Positions 1 to 7,438 of a DNA stretch of 37,567 nucleotides are shown one piece after another; positions within the stretch are counted from its first letter, which is position 1, and each line of letters starts with the position of its first letter. The notes under the pieces are model-generated. The model ran no database searches. It saw only the letters and a list, made by a program, of their open reading frames with translations, and was not told where the DNA came from. The DNA comes from Planctomycetota bacterium (GTDB taxonomy: Bacteria > Planctomycetota > Phycisphaerae > SM23-33), in contig JAKJER010000056.1 of NCBI GenBank assembly GCA_022705325.1, positions 1 to 37,567 of the forward strand. Reading direction: 5' to 3'. The position numbers were made by a program, and so were the translations under genes.

Positions 1-127
1 CCCTAGCGCGGTGGTCGCCCCGTCTGGCACCAGCGTTGGTACATCGCCCTTTCAGGGCTCCCTCTTCCGGCCGCCGCGACCCCAGGGCTGCGCCCTGGGC
101 TGGTACACTGCGGGCCTTCGGCCCTGG
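1..127. repeat. 127-bp direct repeat, left copy
   Basis: By eye, bases 1-127 are identical to 1083-1209. The unit contains two strong palindromes: CCCAGGGC/GCCCTGGG, and GGGCC/GGCCC around a TTC loop. It also has the self-complementary word GCCCTTTCAGGGC. The two copies bracket the transposase gene and its REP-like array. The left end may extend beyond the window. It is either a REP-type unit mobilised by the neighbouring enzyme or a flanking duplication. Confidence 0.85.
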
Positions 128-262
128 CACCGCGTTCAACCGGGTTGTGCGATGCGACGGAGACCGGAGAGGTGGCCCCGCCAGGCGGTACGGAACAGAC
201 CATCTGGACTTGACAGTCAGGTCTGTTCTGCCGAATATGACGCCAAAGGGAAGGAGCCCGCA

Positions 263-715
263 ATGGCTCAATCGCTGGTGAAGATTCTCGTGCATGTGAT
301 CTTCAGCACCAAGCATCGTCGCCCGTTCCTGACACCGAGTGTTGCCGCTGAAATGGGGGCCTATCTGGGTGGAATGCTGCGCGAGATCGGTTGTCCGGCC
401 ATCCAGATCAAGTGCGTGAGCGATCATGCGCACATCTTGTGTTCGCTAGGCCGCCGCGTGGAGATCGCCGAACTGGTTGAGAAGGTGAAGACCAGGACCT
501 CGAAATGGGTGAAGACCAGATCCCCGGACCTGGCGGAGTTCTATTGGCAGGCCGGGTATGGCGCGTTCTCCGTCAGCGCGTCTAACGTGGACGAAGTGCG
601 AGCCTATATCCTCCGCCAGGAGGAACACCACCGCCAAAGAACATTCCAGGAGGAGTTCATCCTGTTCTTGAAGAAGCACAATGTGGAATATGACGAGCGG
701 TTCGTCTGGGAATAG
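263..715 (+). CDS. REP-associated / IS200-type tyrosine transposase (RAYT, Y1_Tnp)
   Basis: A 150-residue single-domain HUH transposase of the IS200/Y1 family, which cuts and rejoins single-stranded DNA through a 5'-phosphotyrosine. The metal-binding HUH motif is DHAH at residues 54-57. The likely catalytic helix carries Tyr115 within VRAYILRQEEHH, a pattern typical of this family, and the upstream YGAFSVS strand is also conserved. The open frame extends upstream to position 11, but ATG 263 follows an AAGGAG-like ribosome site and gives the family's usual length. The gene stands alone, with no TnpB, between identical 127-bp repeats and next to arrays of short palindromes. That context favours a domesticated RAYT acting on REP-like sequences over an ordinary insertion sequence. 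All expected motifs are present, so the enzyme is probably active. The RAYT assignment is inferred from context. Confidence 0.85.
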   Translation: MAQSLVKILVHVIFSTKHRRPFLTPSVAAEMGAYLGGMLREIGCPAIQIKCVSDHAHILCSLGRRVEIAELVEKVKTRTSKWVKTRSPDLAEFYWQAGYGAFSVSASNVDEVRAYILRQEEHHRQRTFQEEFILFLKKHNVEYDERFVWE

Positions 716-731
716 CCCTCGTCATCGATGC

Positions 732-1030
732 ACCCGAACGGGGCGGCGTATATCAGGCCTGCCCTGCCTACGGCAGGCAGGCCGGAGCGGAGCGCAGCAG
801 CCCAGCATCATCATCGGCTTGCAGATTAAGCCCCGAACGGGGCGGCGTATATCAGCCCTGGCCTGCCTACGGCAGGCAGGCCGGAGCGCAGCCCAGGGTC
901 ATCGTCGGCGTGCAGATGAAGCCCCGAACGGGGCGGCGTATATCAGCCCTGGCCGGAGCGCAGCGCAGGCCAGGGTACGCGTGACGGGGAAACCTGAGCC
1001 CTGAAAGGGCGAGGTAAACAAACGCCAATC
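732..1030. repeat. REP-like array, three units of about 91-99 bp
   Basis: Three units begin at about 732, 831 and 922 with the same word, CCCCGAACGGGGCGGCGTAT. Its first part (CCCCGAACGGGG) is a hairpin. Each unit then has an imperfect palindrome of the type CCTGCCTACGGCAGGCAGG or CCTGGCCGGAGCGCAG. The third unit is shortened and is followed by GCCCTGAAAGGGC, the complement-type word also found inside the 127-bp repeats. Lying directly downstream of the transposase, this is what a RAYT-associated BIME array looks like. It has no coding potential. Confidence 0.75.
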
Positions 1031-1082
1031 GAACCTCCGTGTCGCTTGTTCTCCTGTCGTGTGGTTCCCGGGTGCGCCGATG

Positions 1083-1209
1083 CCCTAGCGCGGTGGTCGC
1101 CCCGTCTGGCACCAGCGTTGGTACATCGCCCTTTCAGGGCTCCCTCTTCCGGCCGCCGCGACCCCAGGGCTGCGCCCTGGGCTGGTACACTGCGGGCCTT
1201 CGGCCCTGG
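1083..1209. repeat. 127-bp direct repeat, right copy
   Basis: This is the second exact copy of the repeat at 1-127, offset by 1082 bp. It runs into a 51-bp tandem array that re-uses its last third. Because the two copies are identical over their whole length, the duplication is recent or is kept uniform by conversion. Confidence 0.85.
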
Positions 1210-1376
1210 ACTCCTCTGTCGCGGGCCCTGGGCTGGTACACTGCGGGCCTTCGGCCCTGGACTCCTCTGTCGCGGGCCCTGGGCTGGTACACTGCGGGCC
1301 TTCGGCCCTGGACCCTCCTGTCGCGTGTCCTGGGTTTTGGGGTTGCGGACCTTCGGCCCTGCGCCCGGGGCAGGCG
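1174..1376. repeat. 51-bp tandem repeat, four units
   Basis: Units start at about 1174, 1225, 1276 and 1327, spaced exactly 51 bp. The first three are nearly identical; the fourth is diverged. Each contains a GC-rich hairpin (GGGCC, loop TTC, GGCCC) followed by a CTCCTCTGTCGCG-type tail. The block lies about 90 bp upstream of the Nramp-like gene and could reach into its leader. No spacers are present, so it is not a CRISPR array. Confidence 0.8.
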
Positions 1377-1467
1377 AACAGTAGACCTTGACAGGGCCGC
1401 CGGTTTTCCCGATGATCGGGACTCTTTCGTCCGAATCGACTTCACTATTTGATCTAGGAGACTGCCG

Positions 1468-3003
1468 ATGGCCGAATCCAAGGGCCTGCCGATGGCCGCC
1501 AAGTGGGACCCCGAGAAGATCGCGAAGGACAACGCGTACCTCCAGGACTTGGAGAAGAAGCCGTTCTTCTCGCGGATCCGCGGGTACGCCAAGATGACCG
1601 GTCCGGCCTGGTTGCAGAGCGCCATGACGCTGGGCGCGGGCAGCGCGGTGGCCAGCGTGGTCGCCGGGGCCAAGTACGGCTACGACCTGCTCTGGGTCCA
1701 GCCGGTGGCGATGCTGCTGGGCATTGTCATGTTCGCCGCCCTGGGCAACTGGGTGCTGACCACCGGCGAGAGGCCCTACAAAGAGGTGTCTCGCGAATTG
1801 CATCCGTCGGCGGCTTTCCTGTGGGCCCTGGCCACGATCATCGCGTCGATCATCTGGCACTTCCCGCAATACGGGCTGGCCAGCGCGGTGGCACTGGACC
1901 TGGCCCAGGCGGGCGGGGTGGTCGGCGCGACCGGGGCTGGCACCTATGCCGTCCGCATCGCCGCCGGCGTGCTGATCCTGTGCATCAATATTCTCACCGT
2001 CTGGAACTATGGCAGCGGGGCCAAGGGCATCAAGATCTACGAGACCTTCCTCCGCTGGGTCATCCGCATCGTCATCCTGGCGTTCCTGTTCGCGGTGATC
2101 TGGTTCTTCGTCGTCAGGGGCGTCAGCGGCGGGCGGATCCTCAAGGGCTTCTTCGGCTTCACCGTGCCCGAGGGGTCCATCACCGTCATCCTGGGCGCCA
2201 TCGGGGCCAGCGTCGGCATCAACATGACCTTCCTGTACCCCTACTCGATCCTGGCCAAGGGCTGGGGCAAGCACCACAAGGGCCTGGCCCGCTGGGACCT
2301 GTTCAGCTCCATGCTCCTGCCCTTCGTGATGGTCACCTCGCTCATCATCATCGCCAGCGCCAACGCCTTCCCCAACAGCGTCGCCGACGCCTCCAAGCTC
2401 AGCCCCGCCATCGCCTCCAAGGCCCTGGCCGACGTGCTCGGCCCGGCCGGTCGCATCATCTTCGACCTGGGCTTCTTCGGCATGGCTGCCGGAGCCATCT
2501 CCACGCACATGGTGGTCTGCGGGTTCACCTGGTGCGAGATGCTCGGCCTGGAGTACACCACCAAGCGATTCCGCCTGTTCGCCCTGACCCCGTCGATCGG
2601 CATCCTGGGCGTGATCATGCCCAGCCCGCTGTGGATGCCCGTGGTCGCGTCGGCCATCTGCCTGACGATGCTGCCCATCGCGTACATCATCTTCTTCGTG
2701 ATGAACAACAAGCGAAGCTGCATCGGCGACGCCGTCGGACGCGGCATCCGCCGCGTGGCGTTCAACCTGGCCATGCTGGTGGCCATCACGCTGGCCACCG
2801 TCGGCGCGGGCATCAAGATCAAGGGCGGCGTGATCGACAAGATCTTCCCGCCTGCCAAGCCCGCCGCGCCCCAGGCCCCGGCGGCCGGCGGAGCGGACAC
2901 CAAGCCCGCAGTCGTCCCTGCCGTCGAAAGCAAGGGCGAGGCCCCGACCACACAGGCCGCTGAGAAGAAAGCCCCCGCGCCGACCACCCAGCCGGCCAAA
3001 TAG
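1468..3003 (+). CDS. Divergent Nramp-family membrane transporter
   Basis: A 511-residue polytopic membrane protein with about eleven hydrophobic segments, related to Nramp/MntH proton-coupled divalent-metal transporters. The Nramp-like opening GPAWLQSAMTLGAGSA (residues 45-60) aligns with the first helix. Where classical members have DPGN for metal binding, this protein has GAGS. In the sixth helix (about residues 242-260) GINMTFLYPYS replaces the usual MPHNLYLHS, so the metal-coordinating methionine is also missing. The C-terminal tail of about 60 residues is Ala/Pro/Lys-rich and probably disordered. The start is supported by AGGAG at 1456-1460. The substrate cannot be assigned. Loss of these ligands is known in Nramp-related magnesium transporters and in other atypical branches, so manganese or iron should not be assumed. 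The gene is monocistronic, with a strong hairpin downstream. Confidence 0.8.
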   Translation: MAESKGLPMAAKWDPEKIAKDNAYLQDLEKKPFFSRIRGYAKMTGPAWLQSAMTLGAGSAVASVVAGAKYGYDLLWVQPVAMLLGIVMFAALGNWVLTTGERPYKEVSRELHPSAAFLWALATIIASIIWHFPQYGLASAVALDLAQAGGVVGATGAGTYAVRIAAGVLILCINILTVWNYGSGAKGIKIYETFLRWVIRIVILAFLFAVIWFFVVRGVSGGRILKGFFGFTVPEGSITVILGAIGASVGINMTFLYPYSILAKGWGKHHKGLARWDLFSSMLLPFVMVTSLIIIASANAFPNSVADASKLSPAIASKALADVLGPAGRIIFDLGFFGMAAGAISTHMVVCGFTWCEMLGLEYTTKRFRLFALTPSIGILGVIMPSPLWMPVVASAICLTMLPIAYIIFFVMNNKRSCIGDAVGRGIRRVAFNLAMLVAITLATVGAGIKIKGGVIDKIFPPAKPAAPQAPAAGGADTKPAVVPAVESKGEAPTTQAAEKKAPAPTTQPAK

Positions 3004-3031
3004 CCGCGGACCGACATCGCCGTCGCACACG

Positions 3032-3074
3032 TGCCGCCCCCCCGGACGACCGAAAGCGGTCCGAGGGGGCGGCT
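3032..3074 (+). terminator. Strong GC hairpin after the Nramp-like gene
   Basis: GCCGCCCCC…CGGAC pairs with GTCCG…GGGGGCGGC around a short GACCGAAAGCG loop, 30 nt after the stop codon. There is only a weak T-rich tail (TGTCTGTT). It is probably an intrinsic terminator or an RNA 3'-end stabiliser. Confidence 0.6.
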
Positions 3075-3150
3075 GTCTGTTCCGGCCTGGCCGGGTCGCG
3101 TAGGTTCACGCGCCAGGCGGTCTGGCAGGTTGCTCTGCAATCTCGATTGA

Positions 3151-3179
3151 TTCTATTCGAGGGCCTCATGCACTATAGT
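3151..3179 (+). promoter_or_regulatory. Possible weak promoter of the C1/redox operon
   Basis: A TATAGT box lies at 3174-3179, with TTCTAT 17 bp upstream as a poor -35 element. It lies about 155 bp before the first gene of the operon. The -10 box is reasonable and the -35 is weak, so this is only a candidate. Confidence 0.25.
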
Positions 3180-3335
3180 GGTTTGTGTCAGAGACCTGGC
3201 TGACAAGCAGCGGATACCCGGGCCGTCGCAGCGGGACTTGGCCGTTGACGCGGGTTTCCCGATGCGCTACCATCCCCGGTTTCGGGACCGGCCGAGGGTT
3301 CTGTGTGTTCGGTTCCGGCGAGTGCGGAGAATCAG

Positions 3336-5420
3336 ATGAGCAAGACGGACCTCACCTCGGATGCTCTGGCCGGTTTGGCCGGCACGAGTGAGCTGTTGGA
3401 ACGCCAGTGGGCCCCGTGCCGGTACAACTGTCCGGTGCACGCCGACGTGCGGGCGTACGTCGAGTTGATCGCCCAGGGACGATGGCGGGAGGCGATCGAC
3501 GTCATCCGCGACGCCCTGCCCTTCGCCGCCGTCTGCGGGCGCATCTGCCACCACCCCTGCGAGAGCAACTGCCGCCGCACCGACATCGACTCGCCCGTGG
3601 CGATCCGCGAGGTCAAACGGTTCGTGGCCGAGTTGCAGGGCGCCCGCGGCGCATCCGTCCGCAAGCCCGCCAGGCAGGACAAGGCCAAGGTCGCCGTCAT
3701 CGGCGCCGGGCCGGCGGGCATGTCGGCGGCCCTGGACCTGGCCCGGCTCGGCTATCGTCCGACCGTCTTCGAGAAGTTCCCCGTCGGCGGGGGCATCCCG
3801 GCTACCGCCATCCCCAAGTACCGCCTGCCGCGAGACGTGATCCAGATGGACGTGGACTGGATCTGCGCCCACGGGGTGGAACTGGTCACCGGCGTGGAGA
3901 TCGGCAAGGACAAGACCGTTGACGATCTGCTGAACAAGGCCGGGTTCGCCGCGGTCATCGTGGCGGCCGGCCTGTCGCGCAGCCGCTCGCTGCCGCTGCC
4001 GGGCGGCGACCACCCGCGGGTGATGGGCGTGCTGGACTTCCTGACCGCCCTGGCGTTCGACAAGCCGGTCGAGATCGGCCGGGACGTCGTGGTCATCGGT
4101 GGCGGCAACGTGGCCATAGACGCCGCCCGCTCGGCCGTCCGGCTGGGCGCCGCGCGCGTCCGGGCCGTCTGCCTGGAAGACGAGCAGGAAATGCCCGCCT
4201 GGCAGTGGGAGCAGGACGAGGCCAGGGAAGAGGGCGTCGCCTTCATCCACCGGCGCGGGCCGGTCGAGGTCGTCCGCCGGGGCGACCAGGTCGCCGGCCT
4301 GAAGACCCGCAAGGTCACGCGGGTGTTCGACGAGCAGCGGCGTTTCAGCCCCCAGTACGACGACAGCGACACCGGCGTCCTGGAGTGCGACACGATCATC
4401 CTGGCCATCGGTCAGATGGCCGACACCGGCTTCGTCGCCGGAAGCGCCCTGAAGCTCGATTCCCGCGGGCGGCTGGAGTACAACCCGGCCACGCACCAGA
4501 CGAGCGTGCCCAACGTGTTCGCCTGCGGCGAGATCGTGACGGCGCCGGGGTCGGCCGTCGAGGCCTGCGCCAACGGGCAGCGGGCGGCCAAGGCCGTCGA
4601 CGCCTTCCTGAGCGGGCGGGAGATCCGCATCGACGACGCCCTCCCGCCGTCGATCGGCAAGATCGATCCGGACAGCCCGTGCTTCCAGGCCGTCAAGCGG
4701 GCGCAGCGGACGGCCGTTGCGGTCGAGCCGGCCGGAAAGCGCAGCCGCGACTTCGCGGCCGTGGACCACAACCTGACGATCGAGCAGGCGCTGACGGAGG
4801 CGCGGCGCTGCATGAGCTGCGGCAGCGGGGCCGAGGTGCTGGTGGACAAGTGCGCCGCCTGCCTGACCTGCCTGCGGGTGTGCCCGTTCGGCGTGCCCAA
4901 GGTCATCGACGTGGCCCGCATCGACAGCGATCTGTGCCAGGCCTGCGGCATGTGCGTCGCCGATTGCCCCGCCAACGCGATCATCGCCAAAGGCTGGCAG
5001 CCGGGCTCGCTCATCGAGCGGACGAAGAAGGAACTGGCCGCCCTCAAGGGGCGCAAGGTGGTGGCCTACGTCTGCGGGCACTACGCCCCGGCCACCGCCT
5101 GGTCCGCCCAGGGCGAAGACGCCATTCCCGGCGTGGCGGAAATCTACCTGCCCTCGATGTGCCGCCTCTCGACCGCCGAGATGCTCCACGCCCTGGAGGC
5201 CGGCGCCCAGGGCGTGATCGTGGTGGCCGCCGAGATCGGCGCCGACCGCTACCCGGGCGCGACCGAGCGCATCCGCAAGCGCGTCCAGCAGGGGCGGGAC
5301 CTGCTCCAGGAAATCGGCCTGGACGCGGGCAGGCTGGTGCTGGTCGAGGAGGCCTCCAAGGGCCGCGAGGCCGTGCGGGCTGCCATCGCCGCCGCGGCGG
5401 ACGCCATCGCGCCGATGTGA
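3336..5420 (+). CDS. GltD-like FAD/NAD(P) oxidoreductase fused to a ferredoxin and an MvhD-like domain
   Basis: A 694-residue multidomain redox protein. Residues about 28-105 form the Cys-rich iron-sulfur domain of the GltD/DPYD type (CRYNCPVH, CGRICHHPCESNC). A Rossmann FAD site follows (VIGAGPAGMSAA, near 118) and then an NAD(P) site (VIGGGNVAIDAA, near 250). Residues about 505-550 carry two [4Fe-4S] motifs (CAACLTCLRVCP and CQACGMCVADCP). The C-terminal 120 residues resemble MvhD/FrhD, the small iron-sulfur subunit that links hydrogenase to heterodisulfide reductase. The usual GCHPGDCHY stretch reads AAEIGADRYPG, so some cluster ligands are gone. It stands directly upstream of metV and metF. 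The inferred role is to move electrons between NAD(P)H or ferredoxin and methylene-tetrahydrofolate reductase. ATG 3336 has GGAG at 3326-3329; an in-frame ATG at 3303 is less likely. The domain calls are strong and the coupling is inferred. Confidence 0.88.
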   Translation: MSKTDLTSDALAGLAGTSELLERQWAPCRYNCPVHADVRAYVELIAQGRWREAIDVIRDALPFAAVCGRICHHPCESNCRRTDIDSPVAIREVKRFVAELQGARGASVRKPARQDKAKVAVIGAGPAGMSAALDLARLGYRPTVFEKFPVGGGIPATAIPKYRLPRDVIQMDVDWICAHGVELVTGVEIGKDKTVDDLLNKAGFAAVIVAAGLSRSRSLPLPGGDHPRVMGVLDFLTALAFDKPVEIGRDVVVIGGGNVAIDAARSAVRLGAARVRAVCLEDEQEMPAWQWEQDEAREEGVAFIHRRGPVEVVRRGDQVAGLKTRKVTRVFDEQRRFSPQYDDSDTGVLECDTIILAIGQMADTGFVAGSALKLDSRGRLEYNPATHQTSVPNVFACGEIVTAPGSAVEACANGQRAAKAVDAFLSGREIRIDDALPPSIGKIDPDSPCFQAVKRAQRTAVAVEPAGKRSRDFAAVDHNLTIEQALTEARRCMSCGSGAEVLVDKCAACLTCLRVCPFGVPKVIDVARIDSDLCQACGMCVADCPANAIIAKGWQPGSLIERTKKELAALKGRKVVAYVCGHYAPATAWSAQGEDAIPGVAEIYLPSMCRLSTAEMLHALEAGAQGVIVVAAEIGADRYPGATERIRKRVQQGRDLLQEIGLDAGRLVLVEEASKGREAVRAAIAAAADAIAPM

Positions 5421-5426
5421 CCGGAC

Positions 5427-5637
5427 ATCACCAAGATCACAGAGACCACGAAGATCACAACATAAAGAGATCACAAAGACGAGTGGTTCAAGGCAATGGC
5501 GCGGATGTGGGAATTGGACGTGAATGACACGCGGAAGAATGAGAATGCAGAAAGCGGCAGTGTTCCGCTGAAGGCTTCTCTTTGTGTTCTCTATCTCTTC
5601 TCTTTGTGAGCTTTGTGGTCTTCGTGGACTTGGTGAT
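5427..5637. repeat. Imperfect inverted repeat built of CACAGAG/CTTTGTG words
   Basis: The left arm, 5427-5482, is a run of ATCACCAAG, ATCACAGAG, ACCACGAAG and ATCACAAAG-like words. The right arm, 5578-5637, is largely its reverse complement, ending CTTGGTGAT. About 95 bp of unrelated sequence lies between them. The block fills the gap between the fusion protein and metV. A shorter relative (CACAGAGGCACGGAGG) lies after metF at about 7280. If transcribed it could fold into a long hairpin inside the operon. Confidence 0.65.
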
Positions 5638-5676
5638 TCAATCTGGGCCAGGACATGGGTCGTAGGAGATGAAATA

Positions 5677-6360
5677 ATGATCGTAGCGGAACGAAAACCG
5701 TTCGACGAGATCATGGAGATGGTCGCGTCGTGCAAGCGGGTGCTGGTGCTCGGCTGCGGCGGGTGCGTGACGGTGTGCCTGACCGGCGGCGAGCGGCAGG
5801 CCGAGATGCTGGCCAGCCAGCTTCGCCTGGCCGCCGGGGCCAAGGGCCTGGCGATGGAGGTCGATTTCGATTCCATCACGCGCCAGTGCGACAAGGAGTT
5901 CTTCGCCAACCTCAAAAAGGACCTGGCTTCCTACGACGCGGTGGTCTCCATCGCCTGCGGCGTGGGCGTGCAGTACATGGGCGAACAGTTCGCGTCCGCC
6001 CGCATCCTGCCGGGCATGAACACCCAGCACCTGGCCGCCAACACCGCCCCGGGCGTCTGGACCGAGTACTGCCACGGCTGCGGCGAGTGCGTGCTGGCCT
6101 GGACGGGCGGGATCTGCCCCATCGCCCGCTGCTCGAAGAGCCTCGTCAACGGCGCCTGCGGCGGGACCAACCACGGCAAGTGCGAGGTGAAGGCCGAGAT
6201 GGACTGCGGCTGGCTGCTCATCTACAAGAAGCTCCAGGAGACCGGCAGACTCGACGAACTCCGCAAGCTGCGCCCCCCGCGCAACTGGCGCAAGGACCGC
6301 AGCGACGGCGTCCGGCGGCTCGTTCTTAAGGACATGGTCGAAGAGGAGACCAAATCATGA
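5677..6360 (+). CDS. metV: MetV, zinc/iron-sulfur partner of methylene-tetrahydrofolate reductase
   Basis: A 227-residue protein of the MetV family (MTHFR C-terminal domain family), the partner of MetF in acetogens. In MetVF complexes, MetV carries metal and iron-sulfur sites that pass electrons to the flavin of MetF. The sequence has an N-terminal cysteine cluster (LGCGGCVTVC, residues about 24-33). It also has the diagnostic C-terminal cysteines YCHGCGECV and GGICPIARCSKSLVNGACGG. ATG 5677 has AGGAG at 5664-5668, 8 nt upstream; an in-frame ATG at 5584 lies inside the repeat and lacks a site. Its last codons overlap metF (ATGA at 6357-6360), so the two are translationally coupled. Together with the upstream redox fusion protein it forms a three-gene unit for reduction or oxidation of methyl/methylene-H4folate. 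Confidence 0.9.
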   Translation: MIVAERKPFDEIMEMVASCKRVLVLGCGGCVTVCLTGGERQAEMLASQLRLAAGAKGLAMEVDFDSITRQCDKEFFANLKKDLASYDAVVSIACGVGVQYMGEQFASARILPGMNTQHLAANTAPGVWTEYCHGCGECVLAWTGGICPIARCSKSLVNGACGGTNHGKCEVKAEMDCGWLLIYKKLQETGRLDELRKLRPPRNWRKDRSDGVRRLVLKDMVEEETKS

Positions 6361-7268
6361 GCGAACCGATCAGCAAACTCCAGGCCGCCCTGGCCGCCGG
6401 GCAGTTCGTCGTCACCGGCGAGGTCGGACCGCCCAAGGGCACCAACGTCGGCCCGGTCCTGCACGAGGCGGAGGAATACCTCAAGAACTCCGTCACCGCC
6501 GTCAACGTCACCGACATCCAGACGGCCGTCATGCGGGCCGGGTCGATGGCGTTCAGCCACATGCTCGTCGACCGCGACATAGAGCCGGTCTACCAGATGG
6601 TCTGCCGCGACCGCAACCGCCTGGCCCTCCAGAGCGACCTGCTGTCGGCCTACACGCTGGGCATCCGCAACGTGCTGGCGCTGACCGGCGACCACACGAC
6701 CATGGGCGACCACAAGGAGGCCAAGGGCGTCTACGACCTCGACAGCGTCGGCCTGCTCCAGGCCATGAGCATCCTGGAGAGCGGCCAGGACATGGGCCTG
6801 GACATGAAGGGCAATCCCAACAAGCTCGACGGCGCGCCGCGGTTCTTCAAGGGCTGCTGCGTCACGCCCTGCACGGACGAGATCGAGCCCCAGATCATCA
6901 AGCTGGAGAAGAAGGTCGAGGCCGGCGCCCAGTTCGTGCAGACCCAGGCGGTGTACGACCCGGCCGCCTTCGAGAAGTTCATGTCCGGCATCGCCCACCT
7001 GAAGGTGCCCGTGCTGGTGGGCATCGTGATGCTCAAGCACGCCGGGATGGCCAAGTACATGAACAACTTCGTCCCCGGCGTGGTCGTGCCCGACTGGATC
7101 ATCAAAAAGCTCAGCGAGGCGGCCAAGGAAGACCGCCAGAAGGTCTCCATCGACATCTGCGGGCAGCTCATCCGCGAGATGAAGCATTGCTGCCAGGGCG
7201 CCCACCTGATGACGCTCGGCTGGGACATGTGCATGCCATCGATCGTCCAGGCCGCCGGGCTGGCGTGA
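6357..7268 (+). CDS. metF: Methylene-tetrahydrofolate reductase, MetF
   Basis: A 303-residue FAD-dependent TIM-barrel enzyme that interconverts 5,10-methylene- and 5-methyl-tetrahydrofolate. Family signatures include TGEVGPPKGTN at the N-terminus, a NVTDIQTAVMR strand, LALTGDH in the barrel, QTQAVYDPAAFEKF, and a C-terminal segment ending in MTLGWDM. The length is usual for MetF. It overlaps metV by ATGA, so it depends on metV for translation and almost certainly for activity. It could serve methionine synthesis, but the MetV and MvhD-like partners point to a Wood-Ljungdahl-type or reverse C1 pathway. No other pathway genes are in the window. Confidence 0.93.
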   Translation: MSEPISKLQAALAAGQFVVTGEVGPPKGTNVGPVLHEAEEYLKNSVTAVNVTDIQTAVMRAGSMAFSHMLVDRDIEPVYQMVCRDRNRLALQSDLLSAYTLGIRNVLALTGDHTTMGDHKEAKGVYDLDSVGLLQAMSILESGQDMGLDMKGNPNKLDGAPRFFKGCCVTPCTDEIEPQIIKLEKKVEAGAQFVQTQAVYDPAAFEKFMSGIAHLKVPVLVGIVMLKHAGMAKYMNNFVPGVVVPDWIIKKLSEAAKEDRQKVSIDICGQLIREMKHCCQGAHLMTLGWDMCMPSIVQAAGLA

Positions 7269-7328
7269 GGCCCTGGGCCACAGAGGCACGGAGGGCACAG
7301 AGAAGAGATATTCAGGGCAGACTTCAGA

Positions 7329-7354
7329 AGGTGCGTCGCTGCGGCGGCGCACCT
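7329..7354. terminator. Hairpin between convergent metF and deacetylase genes
   Basis: AGGTGCG at 7329-7335 pairs with CGCACCT at 7348-7354 around a GC-rich loop. It sits between two convergent genes and could end both transcripts. No T-tract follows, so confidence is moderate. Confidence 0.4.
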
Positions 7355-7438
7355 CTGCTGTTGGCCCGTCACGTACAAGCTTGTCGCCGGGGCGTGCAGA
7401 ACCTGAACAGGGCGTTCCGTCCGGCCGTGTTGCCCGTA

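Noticed and set aside
732..1376. CRISPR array
   Set aside because: The repeats are contiguous or contain long similar inner sequence, with no unique spacers of constant length and no cas genes nearby.
943..3030. Very long minus-strand open frame opposite the Nramp-like gene
   Set aside because: Asp/Gly/His/Arg-rich translation, no ribosome site, and it mirrors the codon pattern of the real plus-strand gene in GC-rich DNA.
3267..5915. 882-codon minus-strand open frame opposite the redox fusion gene
   Set aside because: No domain recognised, biased residue content, and the plus strand carries unmistakable iron-sulfur and Rossmann motifs.
7269..7438. Small gene between metF and the deacetylase
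   Set aside because: Only repeat words and a hairpin were found; no start with a ribosome site.
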